This document shows positions 13,031 through 26,300 of a stretch of DNA of 64,000 nt, piece by piece (the first letter of the stretch is position 1; every line of letters starts with the position of its first letter). A program made the position numbers and the translations under genes. The notes below the pieces were generated by a model, which worked only from the letters and a program-made list of their open reading frames with translations, made no database searches and was not told where the DNA came from. The stretch covers positions 2,609,001 through 2,673,000 of the forward strand of contig NC_080045.1 of the NCBI RefSeq assembly GCF_012489685.1, read 5' to 3'. The stretch is from Lotus japonicus. Lineage: Eukaryota; Streptophyta; Magnoliopsida; Fabales; Fabaceae.

Positions 13031-15465
13031 TCATAAAAATTCATGGTTTTGTATGGTAAAAATAAATAGTTTGATTAGGTACCATGAGAGTGGAAAAAAA
13101 TATTAAAACATAACACATGTTCATCGATTAAGAGCAACTTAATACTATTAACAACTTGAGGTTTTTTGAAATCTCTTATTTCCCACACATGGAGCACACG
13201 AACTCTGAAATATCAGATACCTTATGCAAAATTTGGGCCATCAAAAAGAAGATATTTTGTTAGGTGTTTCGATTTTACATGATGAAATCAAGTTGAAAAT
13301 CATCATGAAAAAAAAAATGTTAGAACACATATAAACATTCTAGGCTAGTAAATCAATAGTTACCCCTTGAATATATGTACCTGAGAAAATAGCTTGAACC
13401 TTGAGCTTTTGAAAAAACAAAAGCAAATACATAAACAAAGATTATGTGAATAACACATGTTGAATGAGTATTGACACTTATTTATATACTTGTAGAGAGA
13501 AGGGTTAGCGAGAGTATTATTTTGGTAAGATGTTATTTAATATTAAGTTTGTCTTTTTAAATTTCATACCTCATAAGAAATAAATAATAATAAATTTATT
13601 TAAAATATTTTGAAATTAATAGTAAAACTCTATAGAATGACATTGATGAAGGAAGTTCAAGAGGAAGAGATATGAGAGTTTTTTTTTATTGAATGACCTT
13701 TAACTTTTAAGGTTTTTTTTAACTCACTTTTAAGGTTTATTATTAATATTAATTATTAGTTGATTAATGTTTCAATAACTATAAAATAATAATATGTGTC
13801 TCATAGAATTCCTAATCTCAAGCGGTTAAAACTATAAAGACGAAGAAATGAATTCAAATTGAAACCGAAAGTTAGTATTTAAATAAAATTTAATATATTT
13901 ATATTATGGTTGAGTTATAACATAAAAAATTAAGATTCAAAAAATTTAAGTTGAATTTCATTGGTCCTTCAATTTCAGTCAAAAAAATTAAGGATTTCAT
14001 TTCAATAGGAAAATGAACAAAAAAATGAGGTACACTCAACCAATAGAGTTGATATTTATCAACAAAAAAAACCAATAGAGTTGATAGATAAAAGAAATAA
14101 GAAGGCAGAACAAAACCAAAAATTGAAAAATAATGTAAAATTAGTGCATTCGTAGTGCAAGTGACACTAAAAATGACAAAAATAAATTAAACCTAACGTA
14201 TTCGAAGAGAAGAAGGACGATGAAGATGACAACACTGTATAAAGTGAAATAAAATAAAGATGACTTTCATTCAGTAGACCAAGTTGACAATCAAACAATT
14301 AAAAAGTACAAAAGATGTAAGAAACTTACATATTTTCAAGATAGTATATTGGAAGAACGGTAACAATAGCAGTAAAACCTAAAAGAAGAAAAAATTGAAA
14401 TGAAATCAATTAAATGTAAAATAAGAACAAAGACTTCATTTTATTAGATTAGAAGAAAAGAAAATCAGTTAGTTGATTTAGTTGATAATGAAAATGAAAA
14501 GAAAAGTAAGAAACTTACATTAACTAAAGATTGATCTGTCAAAGAAATGGAAATAACATCATAAAATTGTGCATGAAAAAAAATGAAACACAATAAGAGA
14601 AATGATAAAGAAGAAAACATAATAGAAGTTAAGAAAATATCATAGTAATTTTATTAATCCATAGAGAACTCTTACCGGATGGACGATGATGATGGAGAAG
14701 ACCATTAATGCCTAAAGAATGAAAACTCATGAAGAAGAAGAAGTGACTGATAAAAAAGAATAGATGAAGTAGAAAATTTTCTAACCTGACAAAATATCTT
14801 CTTATGTAGGGGATGATGCTTTTAGAGAATTCAAATGAGAGAGATTTCTTCCATAGGAATAGAGGTTCTGGAGATCAAGATGGGAAAGATGAAAGGAATC
14901 TGAAAGTGGAATGGAAATGTGTTTCATATATGAGAGAAAAAGGAAGAGACTCTTGCTATTTTTGTAACCACATTCAAGAGTTACAAAAGCAATAAAGAAA
15001 ACAACCAAGAATGTCAAAAGGTTTCTCAAAGGGTTTTGTAAGAAAATGATGTACGGTTAGGATTAGAAACAATCAACGGTCAAGATTGATTTTATAATTA
15101 ATTATTCACAAATTTACATATATGCCCATGAAAAAATATTCACTCATGTGCATTGATTTATTGAATTACTATCTTACCCTCAAAGTTGCAAAAACTCTTC
15201 CTTTATATAGTTTATAGATAGATAGATAGATAGATAGATAACTATATATATATTTTTTTTAAGAAAGGGTCCTTTGAAAACATTTTTTTTTCGAGCTGAT
15301 AACATCTACATGGAGCTAACTCATTCAGCGAAGTTTTTTCCATCCACAAAAGAATTAAGCATGTACCACTTGAACTAACCACTCGTTGAGCGTTAGTTCA
15401 ATAACTATATATATGCATCCATCTAATAATTTTTTAGATGTCAACTGAACTAGATATTTATATAA
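13031..15465. other. AT-rich intergenic DNA with purine-rich patches
   Basis: No gene was recognised. Positions 14060-14800 are A- and GAA-rich. A (GATA)6-like microsatellite sits at about 15215-15240. The sequence at about 15300-15410 resembles the antisense of a tRNA-derived SINE but is too decayed to define. Confidence 0.4.
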
Positions 15466-15872
15466 GAGCATCTTCAATGCTAGTTCTTATTTTTTAGTTT
15501 TTAGCACTATTCATATGGGCCCGTATTGCCACATGTGTTAAAGTAACTCTCAAGCAATTTTGCTCCAACCATGAGTTCTTAGTTCTTAGTTCTTACCACT
15601 ATTCATTTGGTCTCACCAACCACATTATTTATACTTTTTATTTTTTCATAAAGTAATAAAACAAAACTCATAAAGTAATAAAGTGATTTGAATGAGAGAT
15701 AAATAATTAATATTTTAAGCTAATAACTCAAAAAGCAAAACTTCTTATATAAGAACTGAGTTCTTATTTTTAAGAACTAAAGAGTCAATGTCAGCACTTT
15801 CAATGGTAAAGTTCTTAGTTCTTAGTTCTTAACTAAAAAATAAGAACTAAGGACCTTGCATTGGAGATGCTC
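15466..15872. mobile_element. Tourist/PIF-Harbinger-like MITE
   Basis: The ends are inverted: left GAGCATCTTCAATGC, right in reverse complement GAGCATCTCCAATGC, one mismatch in 15. The element is flanked by TAA at 15463-15465 and 15873-15875, the TWA target duplication typical of PIF/Harbinger. The interior carries TTCTTAGTTCTTA repeats in both orientations. It is 407 bp and non-coding. Confidence 0.8.
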
Positions 15873-17847
15873 TAACTAGTAAACATGAGATTAATCTCTC
15901 ACTCCACTATGAGTGCACTTAGATGTAGCAAACTGATCAATAATGAACTTTTTTTTTTTATTTACTAGAGTTGAGAATCAAACTTTTAAATCACTTATTT
16001 AATGAATAAAGTGTTGAATACTCCAACTAATAACTAACAAAACATGTACATGATAGTTTTTTTTCTCAAAAGTATTTTATAATAACATTACATGAGGTAA
16101 TAAATCCAACAAGTTCGAGCATATTTATAGTTAGATTTATTAAACATTTAGTCAATTAATTGTTTGATCATTAAGTAGTATTGTGTATAGAGAAGTATTT
16201 GTTCGAAGAGACTTATCATGTTTAATTATATATAATCTTATGACCGGCTGAATGTAAGATTTTTTTTTCTATTAATAATGTAAGATTAAATTTCATGGAT
16301 TAAAAACCACCGATTGAATATTTAAAAAAAACTTATGATTATGTAATCACTCTATTAATTACTTATTAGGTTACAACATAGAAGTTAGAAGTCAAGAACC
16401 ACACACGTATTGAAGCGTGATTTTGTCACCTTCACCTACTTCGAATAGCGAATCCAGGCAACGTTGATATTCCACCATTTTTAATTTATAAGAAAGAGAC
16501 ACATTCTGGTATGTGTTGATATTGTTCATCCTAACAGAAGATAGATGAGAGAGAGAGAGAGAGAGAGATTAGTATATAGAATGATTTATGCGTCAAGTTA
16601 AGAGTATTTTTAAGGCAAAGAGAGGGTTACAACTTACAGGTCCACCAACTGGTGGTTATAGCGTTTGAACACTTCCAAGCAAACAACCAGTCAACCACCC
16701 TCTTAACTCTTCTCTTCTCTTTGCTTTGCTACCTTATGTTATGTTGCTACACCCTTCTATTCTATTCTATTCTATTTTCTGCCGTTTATCACACGTGATT
16801 ATTTCATCCATGGTTGACACTTACAATTGCTTAGGATTTTGTGTATGTTTGGATATAAGTGTTTATGAATATAGATTTATTATTTTGCAATTGTTGTAAA
16901 AAATGTCTATTTTGTAATGGGACCGAATAACACTTTTTTTTGGTACAAGGGGACCGAATAATACTTATTAAAACTTATTTAATTATTTTTTTAGTAGAAA
17001 AATTTCAGTAAATTAATGTTTTTTTATCTGTATCCAAACCCAGTTCTAAATCGCCAAATATGTAATCGAAGCAAATATATCCAATTAATTGATTTATAAA
17101 TAATAAATAATGATTTTAAATTCATTTTTATGTAACTATTTTACTTTCATAATAATAATAATAATACTAATGTTTTAAATTAACACAGATTTTAATGATA
17201 ATTAATCTTTAAGTGGTGTAAAGGGAATAAATTAATAGTATGTAAATTAAGAGCCTTTTATTTTTATTTTTCTTTATTATTTACAAAGTACCAAATTGTT
17301 TTAACTGAGTTTTCTATTTTCAAATATCTACATAAAAATACGTACGTGTTAACATCTGTTTCACCCATGCCAATGTATATCCAATTATAGCATAATTTTG
17401 GATTTTTTATTTTTATTTTGAATTTAGCAAATGAAAATCCTCCAACTGTAATGAAATTAGCCGCATTTTATTTTCTAGAATTCAAAGCATATATATATAT
17501 ATATTTTAAATTAAGCTTCAATATATATTAAACACATGAAAGCAAAGAAGCAAATACATCAGCATTCACCATAAGAACCACATACGGCAGAACCTCCTCC
17601 ACTCACACCGTATCAACATAGGTGGATGCGTTCCGAACTAGAAAATTCGCTACACATAATTACTTGTACTCTCACAAAAGAAAAACTAAAAGAATCAAAG
17701 TATATGAGATTAATTTAATAGTAATAAATAAATAAGTAGTTGGCGTGGAGGAGTAAACAATTTGTTTGATTAATTAATTAAGTGGTATATGTTTTTCCTG
17801 ATTGGTTGGTGCTGTTGTTCCAAAGATAATTTGAAAACTTATATGTC
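15873..17847. other. Intergenic DNA upstream of the homeodomain gene
   Basis: No genes were recognised. It includes a (GA)n tract at about 16548-16569, a TTCTA repeat near 16756-16776 and AT-rich DNA. The distal promoter of the next gene probably lies in its last kilobase. Confidence 0.4.
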
Positions 17848-19412
17848 TTGGGATTGCCACTTGTCTGGTCTTCCCCCACACTGTGGATTCTTGTCTCTGT
17901 AATTTTCACTCTTACCCTCTTTCCCTTCTTTGCTTCTTCTCCCTCTTCCTCCTGCACTGTCTTTCAGGTACTACTTCTCTTTTCTTTCATCTCTTCACTC
18001 TCCCTTTTGTCTTCTTCTTTCTGTGTTTTGTGTTTGCTGATGTGAAAAATCATTAAAAAAAATAAGGATAAGATTATGATGATGATGCTGATGATGATGT
18101 AGTACTGTTGTTTGTGGTAGTAGATGATGCTTCTCTTTGTCAGTTCCTACTCTCTTTTTAACAAGAGGGGTGGTGGGATTTTCATGATTAAAAGCAGAAT
18201 TTAGGATGCTATAGTTTTTGTGGAATGGACAAAAAATATGTTAACTTTGCTTAAGAAGTGTTCAGATTTTAACTCATGATGATGGTGTTCTGTTTTTGAT
18301 TGATTGGTTCTTCCTGTTAGAGAGGTTGTTCAAGTTTTCAGCTTTACCAAAGGCAAACTTTTTGTCTTTATGTTCTGAGACTGGGGTGGTGTGTCTTGAG
18401 CTCCCACTATAGGGTTTGAACTACAGGGTTGAATTATGGGAGTTTTTGCTGTGTTCCTAGTTTTGGGATTTTGTTTGGTTTCAGGGTTGTCTGCATCACT
18501 TTCTGCTACCTTGTACCTCCATCTTTGTCTGCGTTGCAACTACGAAACGCTGCAAGCAGTGGGAAAAAAAGAGGAAAAGAAAAAGATCTTGGCTGTAGCA
18601 TAAAGTAGAGAGCAAATCTGTCTTTCATTCAAATGAACCATTTATTCTTCATTTTTCTTTTCTGCATCTCAAGTTTCAAGCCTATATATAAGCTTACAGG
18701 ATTAGGATCCTCCCATGTCACATGACACTGTTAAGAGGGTCTCACGTATTTAATAGATACAGGTAGACACAAAATTTCAACATGGCACCGTCACTATCAT
18801 GTGCAATTTCCACAGCAGATGATCCTGATCGATATGTTATAACTACAAGACTTGTTTGGAATGGTGGTAGTCTCGTTGATCGATAGAGTTCGGTCTTGAA
18901 CTTTGGAAAGAGAGTTAAATTTTGTTATTGTGCATTTTCCTCAAGGTCCCTCTGTTGGGATTGGGAGGAACATAAAAAAATCCAAAATCAAAGACTCTGA
19001 TTAATTAATCATGTCCTTTGAAGGTTAAAACCAATGTTTTGTAGTTAATGGTTGAAGCAGCATTGTTATTGTCAAATTATTATACTTGTGTGTATTTGGA
19101 TATAGTGTGTCTCTGATATTGCATATGATCTGGTGTTTTTGCTTTATTGTTTTTTCAAATTAAGGCCTTCATTAACTTTGTTCCTCCATTTGCATTATTT
19201 TAATTCAGTTTACGTTTGATGTTATAAGGTTTCAGATTGAGCACCATCCTTAATCCCCAAATAAAATCTTGTTGCAGAGGTAGCTTTATATATTTTGCTC
19301 CGCATCACTACTGGTTCCTCAAACATAAGGGGTGAAGGACATTTCCAGCTGAACTAAATCTATTGTAAAGGGACCAGAAAAAAGCTTCTCATTTGGAATT
19401 GCCAATCTTACC
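17848..19412 (+). promoter_or_regulatory. Probable 5' UTR exon and 5' UTR intron of the BLH gene
   Basis: A CT-rich stretch ends at a good splice donor (TTTCAG|GTACTA, exon end at about 17967). A matching acceptor (TTGTTGCAG|AGG) places a second leader exon start at about 19278, 135 bp before the ATG. A large intron in the 5' UTR is common for plant TALE homeobox genes. The transcription start is not determined; this model is inference from splice signals only. Confidence 0.4.
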
Positions 19413-22104
19413 ATGTATCCGAATCAAGCCTTTTCTTCCGGATCCTATGCGGAAATGTTGTCTGGGAGTTCTATGTTGCCTCATAACTACAGTGAATCTG
19501 TTGGAGGACAAAATGAGTTGAAGTTCATGGCATCCATGGGTGATAATATGACAATTCAGCCTATGGAAGAGCATTCTAATGCTGGTGCTGGAGATTCGCA
19601 TGTTATTTCAAGGACACAATTGGGTCTTGTAGACATTGAGCAGCAAAATGTGCAGGGCCAGGGCTTGTCTCTTAGCCTTGGGACTGTGATGCAATCTGTC
19701 CCTTCCTTTCAGTATCAGTATCCCGGTTCCGGTTTCACATCACTAATGAGTTCTCAAATTCCAAACTTAAAGGGGACTGAAGATGAGGCCAACCTACATA
19801 AGGAACTGAGAAATGCTGAATGCATGACACCTGTATCTTCTGGAGGCTTTCACAAAAGGGAAGATTTCTATAATCCACACCAGTCTGATCCATACCTTCA
19901 CGGAGCAGCGGGTTTCTCCGCCAACAATGTCATGAACTCGCAATACCTTAAGGTAGCACAGGAGTTGCTTGATGAAATAGTTAATGTCCGAAAGCCTTTG
20001 AAGCCGACTGGATTGGAAAAACAGCAAAGCTTTCGCGACATTGGTTTGGATGGCTCCAAAGATTCTGATGGAAAATCTACCAGTCAATCTATGCAAATGT
20101 CTTCGGGCCCCAATGGTTCTACTGCAAACTCTTCATGTGAGCTATCACCTGCCGAACGACAGCATCTGTTGGACAAGAAGACAAAACTTTTGTCCATGTT
20201 GGATGAGGTAAAACTGTAGACTCTATTATTGAATTATACAGTCCTTTTCTACTCCTTTGATATAATTACCCTGGTTTGACCCCAGTTATCATATAGTTTG
20301 TTTTCCTAGTTTGTGTTAAATATTCAAACATCTAAGAAGCCTTTAACAGCTTAGAAAGTGTTTGGTTCTGCGGTTAGGATCCCCATAATTACTTCTAGAG
20401 AGAAACCGCGAAATGTAGCTTCTGAGGTTGCTTTTGTATTATGTGTTCACCACCAATCATAACACTATTAATAAGCTTTGGGGGATAATTAGTCCTGAAC
20501 AATTCTTACATCTTTTGGTTCTAGACTAACTCTTGTTCTTTTATTCTTTTGGTGTATTCATAGGTAGACAAAAGATACCGACAGTACTGCCATCAGATGC
20601 AGATTGTGGTATCGTCTTTCGATATGGTATCTGGGTGCGGAGCGGCGGAACCATACACCGCACTAGCCTTGCGCACAATTTCTCGTCATTTTCGCTGTTT
20701 GCGTGATGCTATCAGCGGCCAGATACAAGTGACTCAAAGGAGCCTTGGAGAACAGGAGGGAATACCCCGTCTTCGCAATGTGGATCAGAAGCTCAGACAA
20801 CAAAAGGCCCTTCAGCAACTTGGTGTCATGCGACAAGCTTGGAGACCTCAAAGGGGACTTCCCGAAAACTCTGTTTCCATACTCCGTGCATGGCTGTTTG
20901 AGCATTTCCTCAACCCGTAGGTCCCTTGTACTCAATTTTTTCTATCAATGGTGTTAGAATAAATGATTCTGAATAAGTTTATTCTAATCATTGTTTTTCA
21001 AATTTCATTTGGTACCAGTTATCCAAAGGATTCTGAGAAAATTATGCTGGCTAGGCAAACAGGCTTAAGCAGAAACCAGGTACAATAATTGATGTTTTTC
21101 TAAACTGCGCACTATTTTGTCACAATCTGAGATTTTAGTATTGTACCATGTTTTCTAATCTTAGTTCGTGTGTGAGGGAACCTTAGAATCAATTCTTATT
21201 GAGTTTATTCACTTTTGGATGAGAAAGCCAGAGAGTAGCTTCTGCACGTTGAACATAGTCAATTGTGTAATTTTACAACTGGATTTTACAACATTATCAT
21301 CCTACATAAAACACTTTTTCCTATAAATATATCTTAACATATATCACTTCACATTCAACTCACTTTTACCATAATCAATTTTTCCGCAATCAATTGTGAT
21401 AGCGCTGATCCAAACACATTTCTTATCAGGTGGCAAATTGGTTCATTAATGCAAGGGTGCGTCTTTGGAAGCCAATGGTTGAAGAAATGTACAAAGAAGA
21501 ATTTGGTGATTCTGAGATGAGCAGCAGCAACCTTTTATCAGAAAACACACCCAAAGCTTCAAGAGAGGATGTTCAAGTGTCTGGCAATAAAAGGGAAGAG
21601 TCTCAGGACAAGTTAACAACTATTGATAGTCTTCAACAACAGGGCCAGATTCATGGGTTGAAATTGGATCATGCTTCTTCCACTGCAGAATTGGATAGAG
21701 GGATCCAAAGTGGTGATGATCATGGGACAAATGTCATGGATTTTAGAACTGGTAAATTGCACGGTGATCAAAGGTTTAACATGAACAATAGCCCCTATTC
21801 AAGTGCACCTATGCAAATCACCCACAATGGTGATGGCTGCATAATGGCTTCTACTCCTGCAACATATGATTTAGCTGATTTGGGTAACTTTTCAACTGTG
21901 GGTGGTCATGTTTCCCTTGCATTGGAGTTGAGGAACTCTGAAAATAATGGATTTGGAGTGTCCAATGATGACACATATAAAAGACATGATCAAACATTGG
22001 CTTCTTCACAAGAGAATGATATGCTAGAGTATCATTTCACAGACTCTGGAAAGCAACAACACAAGTTTGGCAATCCTCATCTGCTACACGAGTTCGTTGT
22101 CTGA
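19413..22104 (+). CDS. BEL1-like homeodomain transcription factor (BLH6/BLH7 type)
   Basis: The CDS has four exons, 19413-20207, 20564-20916, 21019-21079 and 21430-22104, encoding 627 aa. The third exon is 61 bp, as is usual for BELL genes. The N-terminus has a ZIBEL/EAR-like LSLSLG (about 85-90). A SKY-type box starts at SQYLK (176-180). The BELL domain spans about 240-318. The TALE homeodomain (about 358-420) has the PYP loop insertion and the WFINARV recognition helix. The C-terminus ends LLHEFVV and contains a second ZIBEL-like VSLALEL. Family knowledge: BELL proteins form heterodimers with KNOX proteins in the nucleus and regulate meristem and cell-wall genes. The tail and BELL region match Arabidopsis BLH6/BLH7 better than BLH1. 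I cannot choose between BLH6 and BLH7, so no symbol is given. Confidence 0.95.
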
Positions 22105-23394
22105 ATGCATGTTTGGAAATCCTTGTATAACTCATTTGAAGTCAAAGTCAATTCTAGTGAGAAGCTTCTGTGAGTATTTCTTGGTGCCGGAATTGATTCT
22201 GAGGAAAAAGAAGTTAATCCAAACATATATTGAATTGAAGAAAAATTTAGGGAACTCTAGAAATGTATGTGACCCTTGTTGCTCATTCTTGTTGTCTACA
22301 GTTTATAAAACGATGTAAATCATGGACCGTACAAAATATACACGTAGGTATGTGTAGATAGTGTCTTGTACTATTGTGGATGATTGGTTGTATGTGCAGG
22401 CAATTTTGTAAGGACGAGGTACACATCTTGTCATCATAATGAATAAGGAATCTTGTGAAAAATGTAATATGTACCATCTTCTGAATGCATTGACTCTCAG
22501 ACTACACATTATTAGTTTGTCTTTCATGAATGACGATGCTAGTGCTACTCATAACATCCCAAATTAACTTTTGGAAGCATCCATCTACAATTGGTGAGAT
22601 TATAGGTGACACCTTGGTTTAAAATAAACTCATATCACCCAAGCTTAATTTTTCTCTTCAGCCCTTCTAATTTCTGCTGGGTTGGGCTCCATTTCTAGGT
22701 AGAGAAATACCCAAAATTTCAAGCCCATAAGTTATGGAGGGTGAGAAATTAGTCTCATACACGAGTATTGTTTTGGGTATTATTCATCTTCTGACTTCTC
22801 ATAGTAAGCTTCATAGCTTTGTTGTTCGGCTGGTAGAAAATGATCTGTGTTGTGTTTTGAGACACTCTTGTCCTCCTATTTTGGTCATAATGGAGCTTAA
22901 TTGACTAGCTAATGTGTTTTTACTTCTCATGTCAAGGAGTTATTATATGTTAAAATCTTGATGTCTCATATGTGTTTGTGATATTTAGTTGCTGAACTTT
23001 TGTTGTTGCACATCACAGAATCTTGTAAGTTAGGAACTCCGACTCCGACTCGGGCAATGACTAAAACCATGTTATTTCTCTAATCACGGAGATTAAAACA
23101 TCACTTTACTTGGATGAGGGACTAAACCAAATCTCATTCATATTATAGGGACTGAAAGCTTATTTAACCCATTTATCAAATATCAACACTTTAGATTTAC
23201 CCCTAAGCAAGTATCCAAATTTAAATCCTAGACCAAGGGTACATTGCCACATGTCTCACCCAAGTCGATTGTGATACACTCTACTTGGCCCCATGACAAA
23301 CGCAATCCATAATAATCCTTCAGAAATCAAAAAATAGAAGAAGAAGAAGAAGAAAAAAAGAAAGAGTTCTGAAAAACAGAAAAGCTAAGCAGAG
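22105..23394. other. 3' UTR of the BLH gene and HflX promoter region
   Basis: The first few hundred bases are presumably 3' UTR. A TIR-like end (ATAGGGACTGAAAGCTTATTTAACCC) occurs near 23152-23169 with no clear partner. A GAAGAA-rich stretch (about 23337-23360) precedes the HflX start codon and is probably its leader. Confidence 0.45.
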
Positions 23395-26300
23395 ATGAGC
23401 TTATGCCCGTACGGTTCCGTCATTCAACCACCGCCACTAACTCAACAACAACAACACCGCCACTATCCAATCCCTCTTCTTCGCCATCCTTTACTATGCC
23501 GCTCAACCCCTCTCTTTCTCACTCCCAATCACACCCTCATCTCCTCCACCACAACCACCACCACCTCCGTTCTGCACCGCGACCTCGGAGCTGAACTCGC
23601 CGCCCCTGACTCCAACGACGCCGTTTCAAACCCCGCAACTGAGTTGCTGGACGCACCACCGCAGCAGCAAAATGAAGAAGAAGAACCAGCTCCGCAACCG
23701 CAAGTAACGAGGTTCAGAAAGAAGAAAGAAGAACAGCAAGACAACGGAGACACCTTCGATAACCGTTACAAGCTCCGTAATGGAAGGGAGGTCCGTTCTG
23801 TTTGTTCCCTTCCTCTCCCTTCAGTTTTCAATTTCATTCTTCGGTTTCGGTTTCTTATGAATTCGCTATTTTTCTCTTCAGGTTTTGGAAGAGAAAGCGT
23901 ACCTTGTCGGCGTTGAGTGGAAGGGTGATGATGTTGAGGACTCTTTTGGTGTGCAAGAATCTCTGAGTGAATTGGCACAGTTAGCTGACACTGCTGGATT
24001 GTTGGTTGTTGGCTCTACTCACCAGAAGTATAACTATAACCACTCATGTTCATTTGTTATCATTGTTCAATTCTCTTAACATGTAATTTACTCTATGGTA
24101 ATAGGTTTACAGAAGTGCGCTGTTATTGCATCTATCTAATTGTTATCTATGGAAGTTGAATGTTCGAAAGTGATTCAATTGATGTCTGTTGATGTTGCAA
24201 GCAAAAAGTGGTATGCAGCAGCACCACAACAGACATCAATTGAATCACTTTCGAACATTCAACTTCCATAGATAATAATTAGATGCAATCATAGCACACT
24301 TTTAGTGCACCTATTGCTGTAGAGTAAATTAAATGTCAAGAGAGTTGAACAATGATGCTCTTTATTTTAATTGAAAAAGAGCATGTTCATATTTGCATAC
24401 GTTGTTGAGCTATATGTTGTTGCTTTCTCTTTATACTAATTTACAGATTTCGTTAAAAACTGTTGTTGCTTTGCATTAGACAATAATGTTGACAGTATAT
24501 AAACAAGCAATCCTATCCTTCTTTGAGAAATTTTAATCGCTAGATAGTATTGTTGGTTCCTTTTTTTTCCTCCCCTTTTGGGGATAACATATTGTTAGTT
24601 GACTAAATTTCTGAGATGGTATAAATGGTACAGGCTTGCTTCTCCAAACCCTAGGACGTACATTGGCTCCGGCAAGGTTTCTGAAATTAAGAGTGCAATT
24701 CATGGGTTGGATGTTGAAACTGTAATCTTTGATGATGAGTTGTCAGCTGGGTATGGGCCCCCCACTTTTTTTTTTCTGTCTCACATTTATGCCATCCAAA
24801 TGCATACATCCTGTCCATGCTACCATTTAGTTTGTTGACATTTGATTGTTTCATTTACTGAGCCTGAGAGTGCTTTGTCTCCCGAACCAACCATAAAAGG
24901 GTTGTAAAAAATAGATTAATTAGATATTTTTGCTGGCTTTGATTGGAAATAATTGGAATCAAAATAATATTTCTGTCCATTTAGAAGAAGGTTGCTGTGG
25001 AGGTGTTGATTTCTGTTATACTTGTAAGTGATTATGATGATTACGAAACTTCTGATATTTTAGCATAAAGGTAGTCGGCTAGCATAAACTAAGACCAGGG
25101 CTTTTTATGGGTGAGTTAAGCACCAAAGGATTGAGTATTGAGGGATTAGTGTATTTATGGTACAAAAGATCAATTTGCAAGCTTTTGGAGAGGTATTAAG
25201 CGGTCAATTGGGGGATGCTTGGAGCTGTGAGCGGCTCCTGTGAAATTTTGATTTTGGGATGATTGAGTTCAAGGGGAAGTCAATCAATGAAATTCAGGTT
25301 TTGATTTTGTGGAGTTAATCTGATCTGTTAAGGTAAGAAAATCAAGAAACAGAAAAGTAGCTAAAAAGAAGAAAAAATAAATGATTTGATCCAGGCAACC
25401 ATAGTTAGATTATAGGAGGATAACTGGAAGCAGATATTAAAGATTATGACTTGTAAGATGTCTGAGATCATGAAAACTGCCTCAAATCAAAACTGAACCC
25501 TAAAAACTGTGATAATTTTGATATTGAAGCGTAATGGTTTCATGATATGAGTGCATTCCGCATAATTGTTATAATTGTACTCTGTTTTTTTGTTCACCTT
25601 ATTTTAGGCAACTGAACCAAAATTCATTTTATAATCACATTGTTTCATAAGGAACACCACTCTAGAGCTTACATAAAATTACTGACCCCTGCTAATTCTA
25701 GGCAATTGCGCAACTTGGAAAAGATTTTTGGTGGAGATGTGAGAGTTTGTGATCGAACTGCTCTTATCCTTGATATATTCAATCAGCGAGCAGCCACACA
25801 TGAAGCATCTTTACAGGCAATTATGAATTAAAGGGGGGTTTCTCTAGTACCCTTTGTTTTTAATAGGGTATCAGTGTCCCTAATAATTAGTGATCAATAT
25901 TTGGGCAAGTGATCCACTTAGTTGACATATAAATGCAACAAAGTTCTTCATGTGGTTTTTTTATTTTTGTATTATCGTTTAATCCCAATATTTAATTTTA
26001 ATAAAAATAATTAGTTGATCGTTTACATTAAAAATACTTTTATATGTGTGAAGGAAATTTAAGATTGGGATTGAATAAAATAATAAAATATGAAAGTCTA
26101 TGGACAGAAATAATAGATGGTATTTAAATTTCAATTAGGGGGGCATGTTGACTAATTTTTCTAGAGCTACTGGTACCCTTAGAGAAGCAAAAGGTACTGA
26201 AGAATCCTCCAAATTAGGAACTTTTATTTTCTATTTCATGTTATTATGAAAACCAGCTTTGGCAAATAGGAGAAATTAAACCCCTTTTCTGATAACCTAA

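Noticed and set aside
14802..15029. Short overlapping ORFs on both strands
   Set aside because: No similarity to known proteins, no splice context, and AT-rich surroundings.
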